A DNA stretch of 64,000 nt from Wyeomyia smithii (GCF_029784165.1 NC_073695.1:12313786-12377785), one strand, 5' to 3'; counted from the first letter of the stretch, positions 45,441 to 57,431 are shown. The notes: generated by a model from the sequence alone, not told the origin. Numbers and translations are program-made.

Positions 45441-46279
45441 CTTTCTGCATTTTTTCCAGTTTCAGCAGGTTTGAGCAAAACCTGTGTAATTCTTTTCTTT
45501 TTTTTGGTTTCACTTTTCACTGTCTTAGAATTATTGGTGCCGTAAAACGGGTCATAGTCATTTGAGTAGCATCCATGAATTACGTAACGTCCATAGGGAA
45601 GAGAGGGGTATCCTTGAGCATTTCGATTTGGTACATAGGAGTTGGGGGGAGGCAAGATCAGCGTTACATAACAAAAAATCTCTGTAGAGACTTCCCCAAA
45701 ACGAGCGTTTTTATAAGCCAAATTCTTTTACAGCGTTATTTAATTTTTGTGTGGGTTGGTGTTGGCGTTATGTTTAGTTACATATAGGAGGTGGGGGTCC
45801 AAAATTTGGGTTTTCTTTGCGTTACGTAATTTATGGATGTCGCCTTGATCACTTCATTTCTGTTTTCAATTTGTGAGAAAGCGCCCTCGTATTGTTAGGG
45901 AAGGAATTGGTATAAGTGCTTCTAGTTATTGAGTGTTCCCAAGAATAATATACAAATTGAAAATAAATCTAAAGATTTTCATTATTGTTTTCGTATTTGT
46001 TTCCAAAAAAGCTATTCTAAGTCTTGATTAGCTCAACAGTTTATTATATACTTTCTTTGTAACGACAACCCACGACGTTATCTACCCTGCAACGTTGGAT
46101 TATTGGGCGAGTCACATTAATAACTAGATTTTGTTAAATTTCCTACAAGAACAAATTTTGTACATTTCCGAACTTGATATTTACGGTAGGTAAACAACAC
46201 AATTTGACTTGAAGGATGATTTCTAATGTAATTTAAATAAGAAATGCTTTTAATTAACTGCTACCGTTTTAGAGATATT

Positions 46280-46460
46280 TTAAGAAAAGTTTTTTATTTT
46301 CCATTGTTTTCATATTTCATACACTCTGTTTACTTATTTCTCGTGTTGTACCACCATAACCTTCAAAGTTTCAAAATGGAGTTTAATTTCCAGAAATTTC
46401 TTCAGATACTTTTTTATAACTCAATCACTTCTGGAATAACTTCAGGAACATGACGATGAA
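46280..46460 (-). repeat. Repeat shared with 51.06-51.24 kb
   Basis: ACCACCATAACCTTCAAAG and the following AATTTCCAGAAATTTCTTCAG align with 51160-51225. The better preserved copy contains a decayed reading frame on the - strand. This copy has many stops. Confidence 0.45.
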
Positions 46461-46813
46461 CAGTTGTGTTGATTAACCCCAATGCTAGTGCCCAGTGCCG
46501 CTTTTGGACGGCCTTCAGTTACACCTCTAAAAAGCTTCAATCAATACTTGAAAAATGTTATCAAGGATTCATAGTGATTTTTTCGAAGCCCATCTAAAAT
46601 GGGCACTAGAAGGTTAAGCTCTTCAAGACACTATTTCGATTGTATTTTTATCTGGTCTGGTAAATCAAATATCATTCAATTGATTCAGTAGTTGATATTT
46701 TTATATTTTGTGAGGAAGTATTTGAACATGTTAGTGTACCATTAAATTCTACTTTTTAAAATGCTTTGGTACATGGTAGTGCAAAACGAAAAACGTGTCG
46801 AAAAAGAATGTAA

Positions 46814-46932
46814 TACACTAAGGTCGCTTTTTACGCAGGTTTTTTACGCGGCTTTTTTTACGCGGATTCCGGAATTTACGCGGTTTTTTTTACGCGGCAT
46901 GTATCCCCCGGGTAAAAGGCGACTTTAGTGTA
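46814..46932. mobile_element. Minimal pogo-like MITE
   Basis: TA at 46814 and 46931 flanks CACTAAGGTCGCTTTTTAC (46816) and its near complement ending at 46930. The 115-bp body is TTTTTTACGCGG repeats plus CATGTATCCCCCGG, which on the - strand gives the same GGGGGATAC(A/G)TGCC word seen in the 28880 MITE. It is non-coding and probably the shortest member of that family. Confidence 0.75.
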
Positions 46933-47095
46933 TAAGAAAAAATAAAAAGGAATATTTTTCTAAATTATCTCGAAAGCGGCTCAACTGGAAGATATGTGAA
47001 TAAAAGCATTTCTGATTTGAATTACATTATATGTGCAGTCAAAATGTAAAGTTAACATACATAAAATTGAATTGAATTTCGAAAGAAATTAAATT

Positions 47096-47365
47096 ACACT
47101 GGTCGACGAAAGCGAAAAAAAAAATGCTGCCCTTAGGCTTAAAATAGTTGCCCTGAAAGGTGCTTGTTAAGCATTACTGTGGAATTTGGTGCCTCTAGCC
47201 ATTGTCAAAACGCATCAACTGACGCCAAAGTGTCACATGTTAATGGCTCGCTCGTTCGGTTCGTCGCTTCAACGTTAGTTTGTTTACGAGAAAACTCATT
47301 GAAGTCTCTGAAAAAATGTTGGTGGCTAGGGGCACTAAAATTCACAGCAATGATTAAAAAGATAA
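47096..47365 (+). repeat. GGCACC-AAAATTCAC fold-back family, copy 3
   Basis: Starts ACACTGGTCGACGAAAGCG. GTGGAATTTGGTGCCTCTAG (47177-47199 region) and the inverted GGGGCACTAAAATTCACA (about 47330-47350) form a hairpin with a 130-bp loop. Same family as 30100-30400 and 45287-45440. Confidence 0.5.
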
Positions 47366-47371
47366 AATCAT

Positions 47372-47640
47372 TCATTTTTTACTAGTTTGAGTTTTATGAT
47401 CATTCCTATATTCCCTAATGTTCAAAATCAGTTTAAACATCAAATGACGCTTGGTTTTGTTCATCTTCATCATGAAGATTTTCACATCGTCCACAAAAAG
47501 GAGCCGTAATATAGCAGCGACGTTGCTGATGAAGAGTGAAAACAAAAGTGGGACAAGATTGCTTCCTTGCGGCACTCTAGAAGGAATCATTGGACCCAAT
47601 ACTAGCACATACAGATCTGCCAGTCGGGTACGACCAGGGT
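47372..47640 (-). pseudogene. Orphan non-LTR reverse-transcriptase fragment
   Basis: The - strand frame reads SRVPQGSNLVPLLFSLFISN and then LLFVDDVKIF. These are RT motif B (GVPQGSHLGPLLF in related LINEs) and motif C (FADD, here FVDD). The motif order and the NVAAIL spacer show a CR1/R1/Jockey-grade LINE, distinct from the Jockey copies in this window. Only about 80 codons survive and the flanks are unrelated, so it is dead. Confidence 0.7.
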
Positions 47641-47892
47641 TACCATCTATAAAACACGATAGAGCCCCGGTTTTTTTTAGTTTCGTAGAATGTCATGATT
47701 ACAGACACTCGCGTTCGCGGCAAAAAAAAAAAAATAGATGAAATTTCGCGAGTAGCATAAAGTATTGCAAACTCGCGGTAGTTTCGCAGAAGCCTTATTT
47801 TGGTGTTGGCAATCGCTAAATATTCTTTTGCCAACCGTAAAAGCTCAAAAATATGTCTGCGATTCAAATACATACCAAATGCAATACCAAGC

Positions 47893-49614
47893 CGACGCAC
47901 AGTGGTACGAGAGCTCAAAAACGTGAACCCCATTTGCTCTCCAAATAATAGTTTTATTGATATACTATCTTCCGTAGATATTTAGTATATAAAAAATCTC
48001 AAATCATGTCAAAAAATTTTAGTTCGAAACTCAACCACTAGTGGCGCTGCAAAATCTAACTTTTTAGCCTTACACTTTAGAGAAATGGTGTCTTCAGCAA
48101 AGTTATAGATAAAGCTATTACAAAAAACTTTGTCGAAGACACTTTTCTTCTAACTCTTCTTGTTTTAACGTTTCTTATTAGACTTGTCTTTAAAATTAGT
48201 TTTTCTCGAATATACAAAAAACTGTATCATCAATGTTCAACATATATTCGTATATCATTAAAACACACAACTTTGTAGAAGACGCAAAATAGATAGCTTC
48301 CACACAAACTAAGTTATTGCCAAAAAATGTTAAAAAAGCATCATTTTTTGTACACACCAAGAACACAAAAAAGCAAAAACTAGCAGACGAAACCTGCATG
48401 GAATGAAATATTATCATAATCACTCTACGAAATCACTTTGATCGTTTGTCCCTTTTAGTATCTTTATTGCCTGATATGAAATTCAGAAAGACAGTTCATA
48501 GAGCAATTGCACGGCGAATATGTCATAACTTTAACTAGTAATAGCATTGGACAAATTCACGCAAAGAATCGATCTCACTGTATCGATCTTTTTTTAGTAC
48601 TGTAAATTTAGTAGGCATTTCCTAGTCCCTAATGGCCTATTGGCTATCCGAGAAGGCACAAGAAAGCCGGGACAAAGTCATCAAGAGATATGGTAAACTT
48701 GCTGAAATATTTGAGAACGAAAAATAATAATTACCTTCATAGATACAGATTAGACTACAACAAAAAGTTTTCTAGAACAGCTTTAAATGTTGGTTTACTA
48801 CACCGTTTTCTGGTATCAACAGATCCACTCATAAGCAGTTTGCGAGACAAGCCACCTAATGAGCTCTGCGGTGATACAAAATACAGGCTAGATGTTAATT
48901 AGGAGGATAATGCTAATTCTGATGGGGATGATTTTTCAACTTTATTTCTTTATACATTTATTTTAGCAAAATTATTACATAAAAATATAATTTAATTATT
49001 AGAAAAATGCAATAGATGATACAAAATTTTTAATTTGGAAAAGGTATGCAGTGGTCAGTAACCTGGCCAACGCTTTGACGTGTATTGCGGGTTTCGTCTG
49101 CTAGTTTTTGCTATTTTGTGCTCTTGGTGTGTACAAAATATGATGCTTTTTCAATATTCTTTGGCAATAACTCGATTTGTGTGAAAACTATCTATTTCGT
49201 GTCTTCTACAAAGTTGTGTGTTTTAATGATATACGAATATATGTTGAACATTATTACCTTCTAAATGTTACAGTTTTTTGTGTATTCAAGAAAAACTAAT
49301 TTGAAAGACAAGTCTAATAAGGAACGTTATATATCCAAAACAAGAAGAGTTAGAAGAAAAGTGTCTTCGACAAAGTTTTTTGTAATAACTTTATCTATAA
49401 CTTTGCTGAAGACACCATTTCTCAAAAGTGTAAGGCTAAAAAGTTAGATTTTGCAGCGCCACTAGCGGTTGAGTTTCGAACTAAAATATTTTGTTATGAT
49501 TTGAGCCTTTTTATATACAAAATATCTACGGAAGATAGTATATCAATAAAACCATTATTTGGAGAGCAAATGAATTAAGTTCACGTTTTTGAGCTCTCGT
49601 ACCACTGTGCGACG
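47893..49614. mobile_element. Transib-like element with long inverted arms and CGACG target duplication
   Basis: CGACG at 47893-47897 and 49610-49614 flanks a 1,712-bp element starting CACAGTGGTACGAGAGCTC and ending in its complement. The left arm (47898-48398) and right arm (49086-49609) are reverse complements over about 500 bp. The 687-bp centre holds a transposase remnant. A 5-bp duplication of CGNCG type together with CACWRTG ends is diagnostic of Transib, the transposon family related to RAG1. The heptamer is identical to the V(D)J signal heptamer CACAGTG. Confidence 0.8.
48632..48902 (+). pseudogene. Transib/RAG1-like transposase C-terminal fragment
   Basis: Frame 1 (48632-48727) reads WLSEKAQESRDK and then a TAA. 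Frame 2 (48690-48902) reads KKFSRTALNVGLLHRFLV, then STDPLISSLRDKPPNE. In Transib transposases and RAG1 core the third catalytic acidic residue sits in an S-E-x-x-x-E-S/A-x-N-K motif, followed by a basic R-x-x-R segment and a D-[VL]-L helix, which matches this order. The catalytic Glu of SEK is present. A frameshift and stop separate the two parts and everything upstream (the RNase H-fold DD) is missing. It is carried between the inverted arms of the element. Assignment rests on motif recall and on the element's ends, not on a database search. Confidence 0.6.
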
Positions 49615-49639
49615 TTCGGGTATTTTAAAAAAATCCTTG

Positions 49640-50180
49640 CTTGTACTTAGTTCATCTTGAAACAACAATTTTATGGCTGCACACTCTATCATGCAGGTCA
49701 CCAATCGCCACAATATTCACTCACAGAAGATCTAGTAACCGAGCCGTCCGAAGACAATTCAACGCAGGCTGACAAAATCGTGGTAAAAGAAAGCAGCAGT
49801 ACTGCATAGAAAAAGACGCCCATTGCGTCCGGATTAACGGGAAGCATATGTCGACCAATGGCTCTTTAGGTCCCGCATACTAAAAATAGATAAATTTCCC
49901 AATCTTTTGACCGGCTAAAATCCAAAATCGGTCAAACGAAAATGTTAGAAGCATTTCATTTGAGTGGGTACCCGGGCTTGATTATTATGAAACGTCACCA
50001 TTGTTATCTTATTATCGGAAAGGACAGAGAATTCTTTCGACGATATAACTGAGAGAGCACATACAGTCTTTTCGCTTTTTGGTTTTATATGAGGATAAGA
50101 GAGACCGAAATAATACTGCACTAAAAGTAGGTATGAATAGTGTAAATGTAATGAAATTTAAAGTGTAAAACACGTCCTTC
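49640..50180. other. Short gene-free gap
   Basis: I see no coding region or transposon ends. There is some CG-richer unique sequence at 49.73-49.87 kb. Confidence 0.4.
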
Positions 50181-50187
50181 CAACGGT

Positions 50188-50322
50188 CCAGGTCGAGGAT
50201 CTTTTCGAACTGGAAATTTTGTAGACACACCACTTGGGCACGGTGTATCGTTATACTTATCCTACAACATGCAAAATGTGCCGAAAACAATATCGATAAC
50301 GAATTCTCTCAACTAATCTAGT
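50188..50322 (+). mobile_element. SINE fragment, same family as 31033
   Basis: GTCGAGGATCTTTTCGAACTGG to CGATAACGAATTCTCTCAAC matches the tRNA-unrelated body of the 31-kb SINE. The Pol III boxes are absent, so this is a 5'-truncated copy. Confidence 0.75.
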
Positions 50323-50836
50323 TGATCGAGACCGCATTAGCCCCTCAGTTGAATGCATAAATGAATTTTGTGAAACCGTATTTTCAATATCTTGCAGATT
50401 CATTCAATTGAAGTACACCATCACTAAATTGAAGAACACAGAGTTAATACCAGTCAAACCCATGTTGTAAGGGGCCACACCTTTTTCAAATTATATCATT
50501 TTCCCAGTTTCATATGCCTTAACATGCCATAAACCTCGTTTCATGATGACAAACAGTAGAGCTGGACCTGTGGATCAATCTCATTAACGCAAAAAAATAG
50601 CACGAAGTATCGAGCTGTGGGTTTTTTGTAAGTGTAACCTACTGTAAGTTATCAAAAATAATGAAATGCGGAAATCTGAATTAAGGTAAAAATAACAACA
50701 CACTGTTTAGTAAAACTTCGCAACTTTGCAGAGATAAATGCAAATTGATACAAAAGAACACTTCCATTGTAAACCGTTCTGAAATTGCTAGAAACGAATA
50801 TTTATAGTTCTGATAAGATTTTGTGTTTATTTTCGC

Positions 50837-51343
50837 CTATAGGATACATGACTTTTTCGGAATTTGAACAATTTTGACTCCAGCGTTATTTTTGAATAGA
50901 TAATGGTTTAGCAGGAAATTTTTGAAAAAATGCAGTTTAAAATTCTTGCCTTTTACTGAAATATTATCAATGGACGAGTTGTTGAAAATAGAGTTCCAAA
51001 CTCGAAAAAATTTACTCTGGGTAAACTTTACGTTTTGACTGCAAATGTCAATTTTCGCAATTGTCTTGAAAATATCTCTGGAAGATTTCATTTAGTTTTT
51101 CATTTCAGATTTCATTTTGTTTTTCGATATAACAGATGCATTTTCTGCATGTTTGTCGTATTGTATCACCAGGACTTTGAAGTTTTCAAAATAGAATTTA
51201 ATATCCGAAAATTTGTTCAGATTCAGAACACATAAAAGATTCAATGATTCTACTGTTTCTAGAAGAAAAATAACACGCCGGCGAATAAGTGATTGGTACA
51301 GAAGACCACAATAGTCTGTACAATAACGCAAAACTGGTTCCAA
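50837..51343 (-). pseudogene. Unidentified decayed reading frame
   Basis: On the - strand, 51343-51092 and 51091-50837 are one frame split by a single stop, giving about 168 codons. In DNA this AT-rich such a run is unlikely by chance. The sequence is rich in F, N and K (SKFFRVWNSIFNNSS; KNFKLHFFKNFLLN) and I cannot place it in a family. Part of it is repeated at 46.28-46.46 kb, so it belongs to a dispersed element, possibly a transposase or LINE domain. Confidence 0.4.
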
Positions 51344-51587
51344 GAACCCAATTATATAATTCTTTTGTACTTCAGGTAGCAGCGTGCTTCTATTTAACGA
51401 CGATTTTATAATGAAAATCCCATGGAACCGCAGAGAACAGCAAAATTCCCTAACTATTAATATTTTGCTTATTTCCTAGTTTTTCTTTTTTTTCAATGCA
51501 GTGGATATAATCCACATTCGATATTATTTTGCTGCGAAATTTGTTGCTTGATTATGTTGAAAGCAAAAACTGTGGATAATCTCATCC

Positions 51588-52008
51588 AGCTTTCCACGAG
51601 TGGTAATGGCGGACAGTGCACGCAGCCCATTTTGACGTTTTCTGTAGGTCATTGGATTTTCAATCGCAGTAACGGAGTAGAAAATATAACAACGTCGTAA
51701 TGTAGCGTAGCAATTTCAACAATTATTATTTAAATTTCGTCGTGTGCATGCGTGGATCAAAATAAACAAAACTGTTTATCAAAGTTGCTATCCCTAGTAA
51801 CAATTTTCGTTTTATCAAAGTTTTATAGCGCCTAATACAGCCAAAACAGCGCTATAAAACTTTGATAAAACTAGTTTTGTTACTTGGGATGCTACGTTGC
51901 AAAATTTTCATGTTTTTCACTCCGCTACTGCGATTGAAAGTTCTCTGACCTACAGAAAACGTCAAAATGGGCTGCTTGCACTGTCCGCCATTACCGCTCG
52001 TGGAAAGC
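51588..52008. mobile_element. Palindromic fold-back element
   Basis: Outer arms 51588-51712 and 51893-52008 are inverted: AGCTTTCCACGAG(T/C)GGTAA and CATTTTGACGTTTTCTGTAGG words. Inner arms 51786-51832 and 51851-51893 pair through TTTTATCAAAGTTTTATAGCGC. About 60 bp of unpaired DNA interrupt the left side. It would form a long stem of nearly 170 bp in single-stranded form. No coding capacity. Confidence 0.7.
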
Positions 52009-55000
52009 GGGATACTTTTCCTGATGGAATGAAAGATAAATAAAAAACAGTAATCTTCTAAAATCTTACTACCAAAGAAATGAGCATGAAAAAAAACTTT
52101 TCCAACGCAAAAATCGCTTAGCGTGGTTTTGTGAAGTCGTTTCATTCGCTAAAGCTCTGCTTGAATAATCAGAATTGCCCCAATAGGTGAGAGCTTTAAA
52201 CCTTTAAACACGCTGGCGCTCACAACACGGAACTGGTAGAATTAGAATATAATTCAGAAACTTATCGCGGCCTGACCGAACGGTTATGAACATTTGGCCC
52301 AGTTTTATACCCTTGTTTTATGATTTTTCTAGCTTTTGAACAAATATTGAAAAACATAGACAATTTTTATTAATTATGTGAAAATCTTGTTGGTCGGAAT
52401 AGCAACTAAATTTTGATTGCGATTGCTTTGGCATTTTATCAATCAACTTAGAATTCTGTCTTGTTCGATATGCATATTGCATTTTTTTAAATTTTTGAGC
52501 TATGAGTGCATGAAGCTTTGCCAGTTTTTATACTCAGTAGGTATCTTAACTTGAATACAAAACAAAAGTTTATCAGGGCGAAGCACAGTGTCCTCTCGCG
52601 TATGCGTCGGTGAGAGGGAATAAAGCGGTCGTATATAATGCTCCGATGTAAACGTGTCTTCGGCCTTGGTGAGCTTTGCTCATCTAAGGATTATCGGTGT
52701 ATTGTGATTTCCGTGATGTACCAAATCATTATTTCGGAGACTGTATGCCCGTTGGTTCTTTTTTAGCACGTTACGATTCAGAGTATGTTTCGTTCGTTCG
52801 ATAAATATTGTATTGTAAACAAACCCTGCATGGATGCCAGATCTATTCCTGTTTTGCCGGTTCCCTTTTTTTTTCTTTTCAATAAAGCGGGTGTTTTGGG
52901 TTTTTCGTCATACCAGTGGTCGGCACGCTCTTGTTTGCTTTCGGAAAAGGCAGTTCAGTTTCGCGCGCGGTATTTTGACTGCGCTCAGTGTGACTATCTT
53001 AATACAGCGCTCTATTGGTTATTTGAGCTGGTACCAGTAGTTTGTGTAGCTTGCGTTCGGCGTGCGGTTGATGTGTTTTACGAAATCCATTCGTTTCTAG
53101 GTAAATTTGAATTAAGTTCACGGCATTAATAGCGAAGTTTGGTGTGATACAGACTGTTAACGATTGGTAGGTTGCCGAAGATAACTAGATCGTGGCGCGG
53201 TTCTATTTATATCGTCTCTTGGTGGCCGGTTGCCCAGAGATCGAGAAGTAACCATGTCGTGCGCGAATTCGTGTAGAAAAGATCGCACCATCAACCTCGA
53301 TGGATCCAGATCAATTCCTTTCCACTAACACTAATTCCTTCCTTTGATACTTGTGTATGATGCAGAGGATTCCTCGGTCTCTAGTAGCAACAAGTATTAA
53401 ACTAACACTCCCGATATCCCTTCCTCTATTGATCTGCATTGGGCGTGGCCAGCTTCGTTATTGACCAGTGAAAAGAAAGATCACCAGGAATTGTACACTG
53501 AGAATGGCTTGCTACTCCTAGGCACCATTTTGACGGTTCTTTGTGCAATTTAAGCTGATTCTGGTCAATCGCGGGCAACACACGGGCGATCAAATATGCT
53601 ATGCTGGAAGCTGATTACCTAACGCATTACATGAAATCGTGAAAAATTACATGTTTTCATTCCCATTTTGCGCTTCGCGTTTCACTCGCCATGTTCCTCT
53701 GTTTGCTCGGACAAATCTTACCGAGCAATCAATGTCACCAAAACACTCACCGACACGCACGTATAGACAGAATCCCGCACAAAAAAAAAGAGTAAATCCT
53801 GCGAAAAAAATGCGTGCCCTTCAGTGCCAGTGTGAGAATAACTAAGCGAAGACAAGTTAGTTTATTATTGTTTCTGTCATCGATCATTTGGAAGAAGTGA
53901 TGACTTTACGAGAGTTTTCTGGGTTGGTTTTCTTTTTGTTATTTTTATGCTCTAATGTAACAGTGCAAAGATTAACATGATAGGACATTCTGAACAATTT
54001 TAAAATGATGACATAATCTAAATGAATTCTAAACCATTTCACGGCCCGCAATGGAAAGCGGTCGTGTCGCTGCACAGAAAGGACACTAATCATCGTGTAA
54101 ACCCGTATTCACGAAACCGATTAATATGCGATTAAATTCCTCACCTTGACAATCAGCATTGGTGACACGGCGCGCGAAGAGGTACACACAAGTGTGTTTG
54201 TATATACGGGCGTCGTCTACTAATGACACCGCCCGCTTCAACGGCAAACAGTAGATATCCTCCTAGCCGATCCGGAACAGATGAGTTCGACTGCTAATCC
54301 AAGAGCTGTGTGTCCGCGTTCCTTCGACTTTCAGGGCGCAGTTTTCGCACTTTGTCAAGTATGTCACCGTTACGGTTGTTTTCTGCTCGATGTCACGACT
54401 TTTCACACTGTCTTCACACTGTACTCACTTTTTTTATAGTGGCTGTTGTTGTTGTTGTTGTTGTTGCTTTCAAACGCTCACCTTCGGACGGCAAATTACC
54501 GCTAATTTTACACTCCTTTAACACTTCACACAATCACTTTTGCCCACGGCGGATGTGTTTAATCCACTTTTACAATCTCTAACGCGTGATCTCTTTTCGC
54601 GTATGTGCACACGATTGCTAGTGTGCGTGTGTGTAACACTTTCAATTTTTTTCTCCAAAGATCATCGATATCGGATGATAATTTTTGCTCTCCTTGGCGG
54701 CAACGACAGGCGATTTTCCATTCAAAGAGGATGCAATTGAATGTGCACTTATCACTTTGTGGGGGGTTTTCCTGTTGCTTTTTTATCACTTTTGTTTTTT
54801 TCTACCACCGGTATTCCACTTGTACTCAAGCACTGAACTTAATTTTTGGAGATTTTCTCCCACCTCTCTCCTCACTCCGCGCTGAGTGCAGCTCGATATC
54901 GTGATAATAATCCTCTTATTGTTGGTCAGAAAATGTAGGCAATACTTGGTGTTTAACTCACAGATTCATTTTCAATCACTTTCCATCTCTATTGACGAGG

Positions 55001-57430
55001 TTTGTATCTCTCTCTTTTTTTTTTTTTTTTGTTTCTTAGTTACTTCTTGTGTTATTCCGCACACTGCAGCCTTGAGGCCTTCGTTTTGGCTTCTTTTTTC
55101 TACGCAGAAAACGAGTGCTCTAAAAATCACTTTCTAAATCAGCGCTAGCTGCGATCGACGCGTGTGTTGAAGTTTGAAACGGAATGGAGCGAAACAATCC
55201 GGAAAATTTTCACTTTCGTTCAGCACACACCTCGCGCCTGGGGTAAAAGACCACACCATTTGTCAATGAACTCAGGGGTCCTTGTCCCCACCCCATTCGG
55301 TGAATCCTTTTTGTCTCATTGCGATGCAGCTGCAACTAAACTGTTTCAATTCCGACCGAATTCCTGCGTTCGTCGAACCTACGCAATCACACTTCAGGGG
55401 GTCCAAATCCAGGGAGCGGATCCCCTGAAATAAACTGCTACGCGCAAACCCAAGGTCAGTGAAGTGGTTGTGCCGTACCACCGAAACACAAATTGTCGCG
55501 CCAATCGAAACGAAAATAAAAGAAACCCGAAACCGAAATTCAACCGAAAGCGATAGAAACTTAAAATGAAATGAAAATCAGGAAAAAAAACACTAATTAA
55601 ATTGTGTTTCCCGCGAAATTGTCCGCAGAACCCGACGACGGAAAGGACGACCGAATTAAAATCACAATCAGCGCACGTCAACACGAATCAAAAGTCACAA
55701 ATTGACTGAGCGCGAGCGGCTCGAGCTGCCCATCGGGTGGCGAACGATGTGGCGTGGCGCTGCTAGGCGGAGAGGCAACCCGAAACCCGACTCCGAATGA
55801 ACCGAAATGAACTCCCCCCGATGAACAGCAACAAGCACGCTGGCAGGCGGACACGATTGCCACCCGAACGTCACCGAATAAACGCGGATAAGATGAAAAT
55901 AGCACGATCGCTTTTCGCGCCACCACATGATAAACTGGTTCGCTGTCGTGCTTCCTTGCCTCTGTTCTCTGCTCCGTTAGCAGCATATAAGGACCTTCAA
56001 CAGGGTCCACCGCTGGAAAATAAAATAATAGAAAAACTGGCAGTAAAGCTTCGGAAAAGTTGTTGAACTTTCACGTTTCTCCGACGAGCAGGAAAGGCTA
56101 CCCACACTCCCTTTACCGGAGCCGGAGCAGGATTGGGGTGGCGATGATGGTGCGATCTGTGTAATACTGAACACACGGTGGAAGGTGGGCTGGGTGGGTG
56201 GTGCAACGCACAGAGCAGCGGTCGCGTTCATGCGGGCTGCCTTGAGCAGATGATGACTTGAAAACTTGACCCACTTTGAATGCAAGCGAGACTCACCAAC
56301 AACTGGCTGCCCCGAGAGCGGATAGCGTGAGTGAGTGACTGAGTTTTATTGAACAATACGCGTGCCCTCGCCTTTTGAGCATGTATGGGTGAGTGTGTAT
56401 AGACGCGCAAAAATCGCATGCTCTAGCATTATGCATGTTTATGGGTTGTAACACGCCATCATAATAAAATGTGCAGCAAGTTGGCGACGTCATCGATCAT
56501 CGGCGTCGGCAGTGATAACCCTTCGCTGCCGCCGACACAAGCTGCATTCATATTGTCAGGCATCCGATTGCACTCTAGAGAAGGCTGCTGCTCCGAGCAC
56601 GGTTGATTAATAATGCTCCGATCTGCCAAGGCTGATGGCAACTTTTGGAGGACTCCCAATGCAGCCAAATGCAATGTTTGTAGAGGTGCTTTCGTGTGTT
56701 GAATTGTTAACGCAAATCATCGATTTTGTATTCATTGACAGAGGATTATGCTAGTGTTGCTAATTTTTATACATACTGCTTCAATCTCTGGATAGCCGGC
56801 CACCATGAAACAACATATTACAAAATAGTCACAAAATAATCGTCGTCTAGAAATTGGTCTAAGCACAAAGCCACCCTGAAACACAGTTGAGCATCCTATA
56901 ATTGTATTTAACTAGTCATACCGGGCACAATCATAACAGCGCGTTGAATCTTTGATACATTGCCCACTATAACAGTAATCCAGTGGCGCTTGAACGGACT
57001 AGAATGCCTAAGGTAACTTTTTGAATATAGAAGCAAACAAAGTTCCATGCATTCAAAGCAACGGAACTTGAAAAAAATGCATATACGCATATGAAACGAA
57101 GTAAGGGTCTAACTTTATTCAAGAAATTCCAAACCCATCACAATTGGAATACAGTTGTCATGCACTAGTGTCACGTCGAGTTACAGGCATTCAACACGAT
57201 TGTTCGAAAAATTGTGCGTATATAGCAATTTTTATCCAAAACCTTGTAAAACGTCCATGACCGCCTGATCGGGACTTACCTTGGTATAAGCGATGCGATC
57301 AGATATTACCTAATCTCGCGCGTGAGGGATAAATGTGTAATAAATAAATTGTAATCTATTTAACAAAATTATGAGAACTGTGAGATAGAACATAAACGAA
57401 AAAACGAATCCCACTTTTTGAGGAAAACAG
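52009..57430. other. Gene-free, mostly unique stretch with promoter-like islands
   Basis: The open frames are short (none above 114 codons) and overlap one another on both strands; none has a recognisable domain. A GTT run at 54443-54466 and T-runs near 55018-55033 are simple sequence. 52.78-53.10 kb ends in TTTCTAG|GTAAAT, which could be a 5' splice site. 55.58-56.30 kb is listed separately. Confidence 0.4.
55580..56300 (-). promoter_or_regulatory. Candidate promoter region (CpG-rich)
   Basis: This is one of the most CpG-rich parts of the window, flanked on the left by 1.2 kb of pyrimidine-rich + strand sequence containing many CACTTT words. It could be a TATA-less promoter and 5' UTR reading leftward. 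No start codon with a supported protein was found, so this is a composition-based guess. Confidence 0.2.
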
Positions 57431-57431
57431 T

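Noticed and set aside
54310..54904. Cluster of overlapping frames of 66-99 codons
   Set aside because: Three overlapping frames on one strand plus one opposite, none with motifs; the GTT run gives a Val-rich stretch that mimics a membrane segment.
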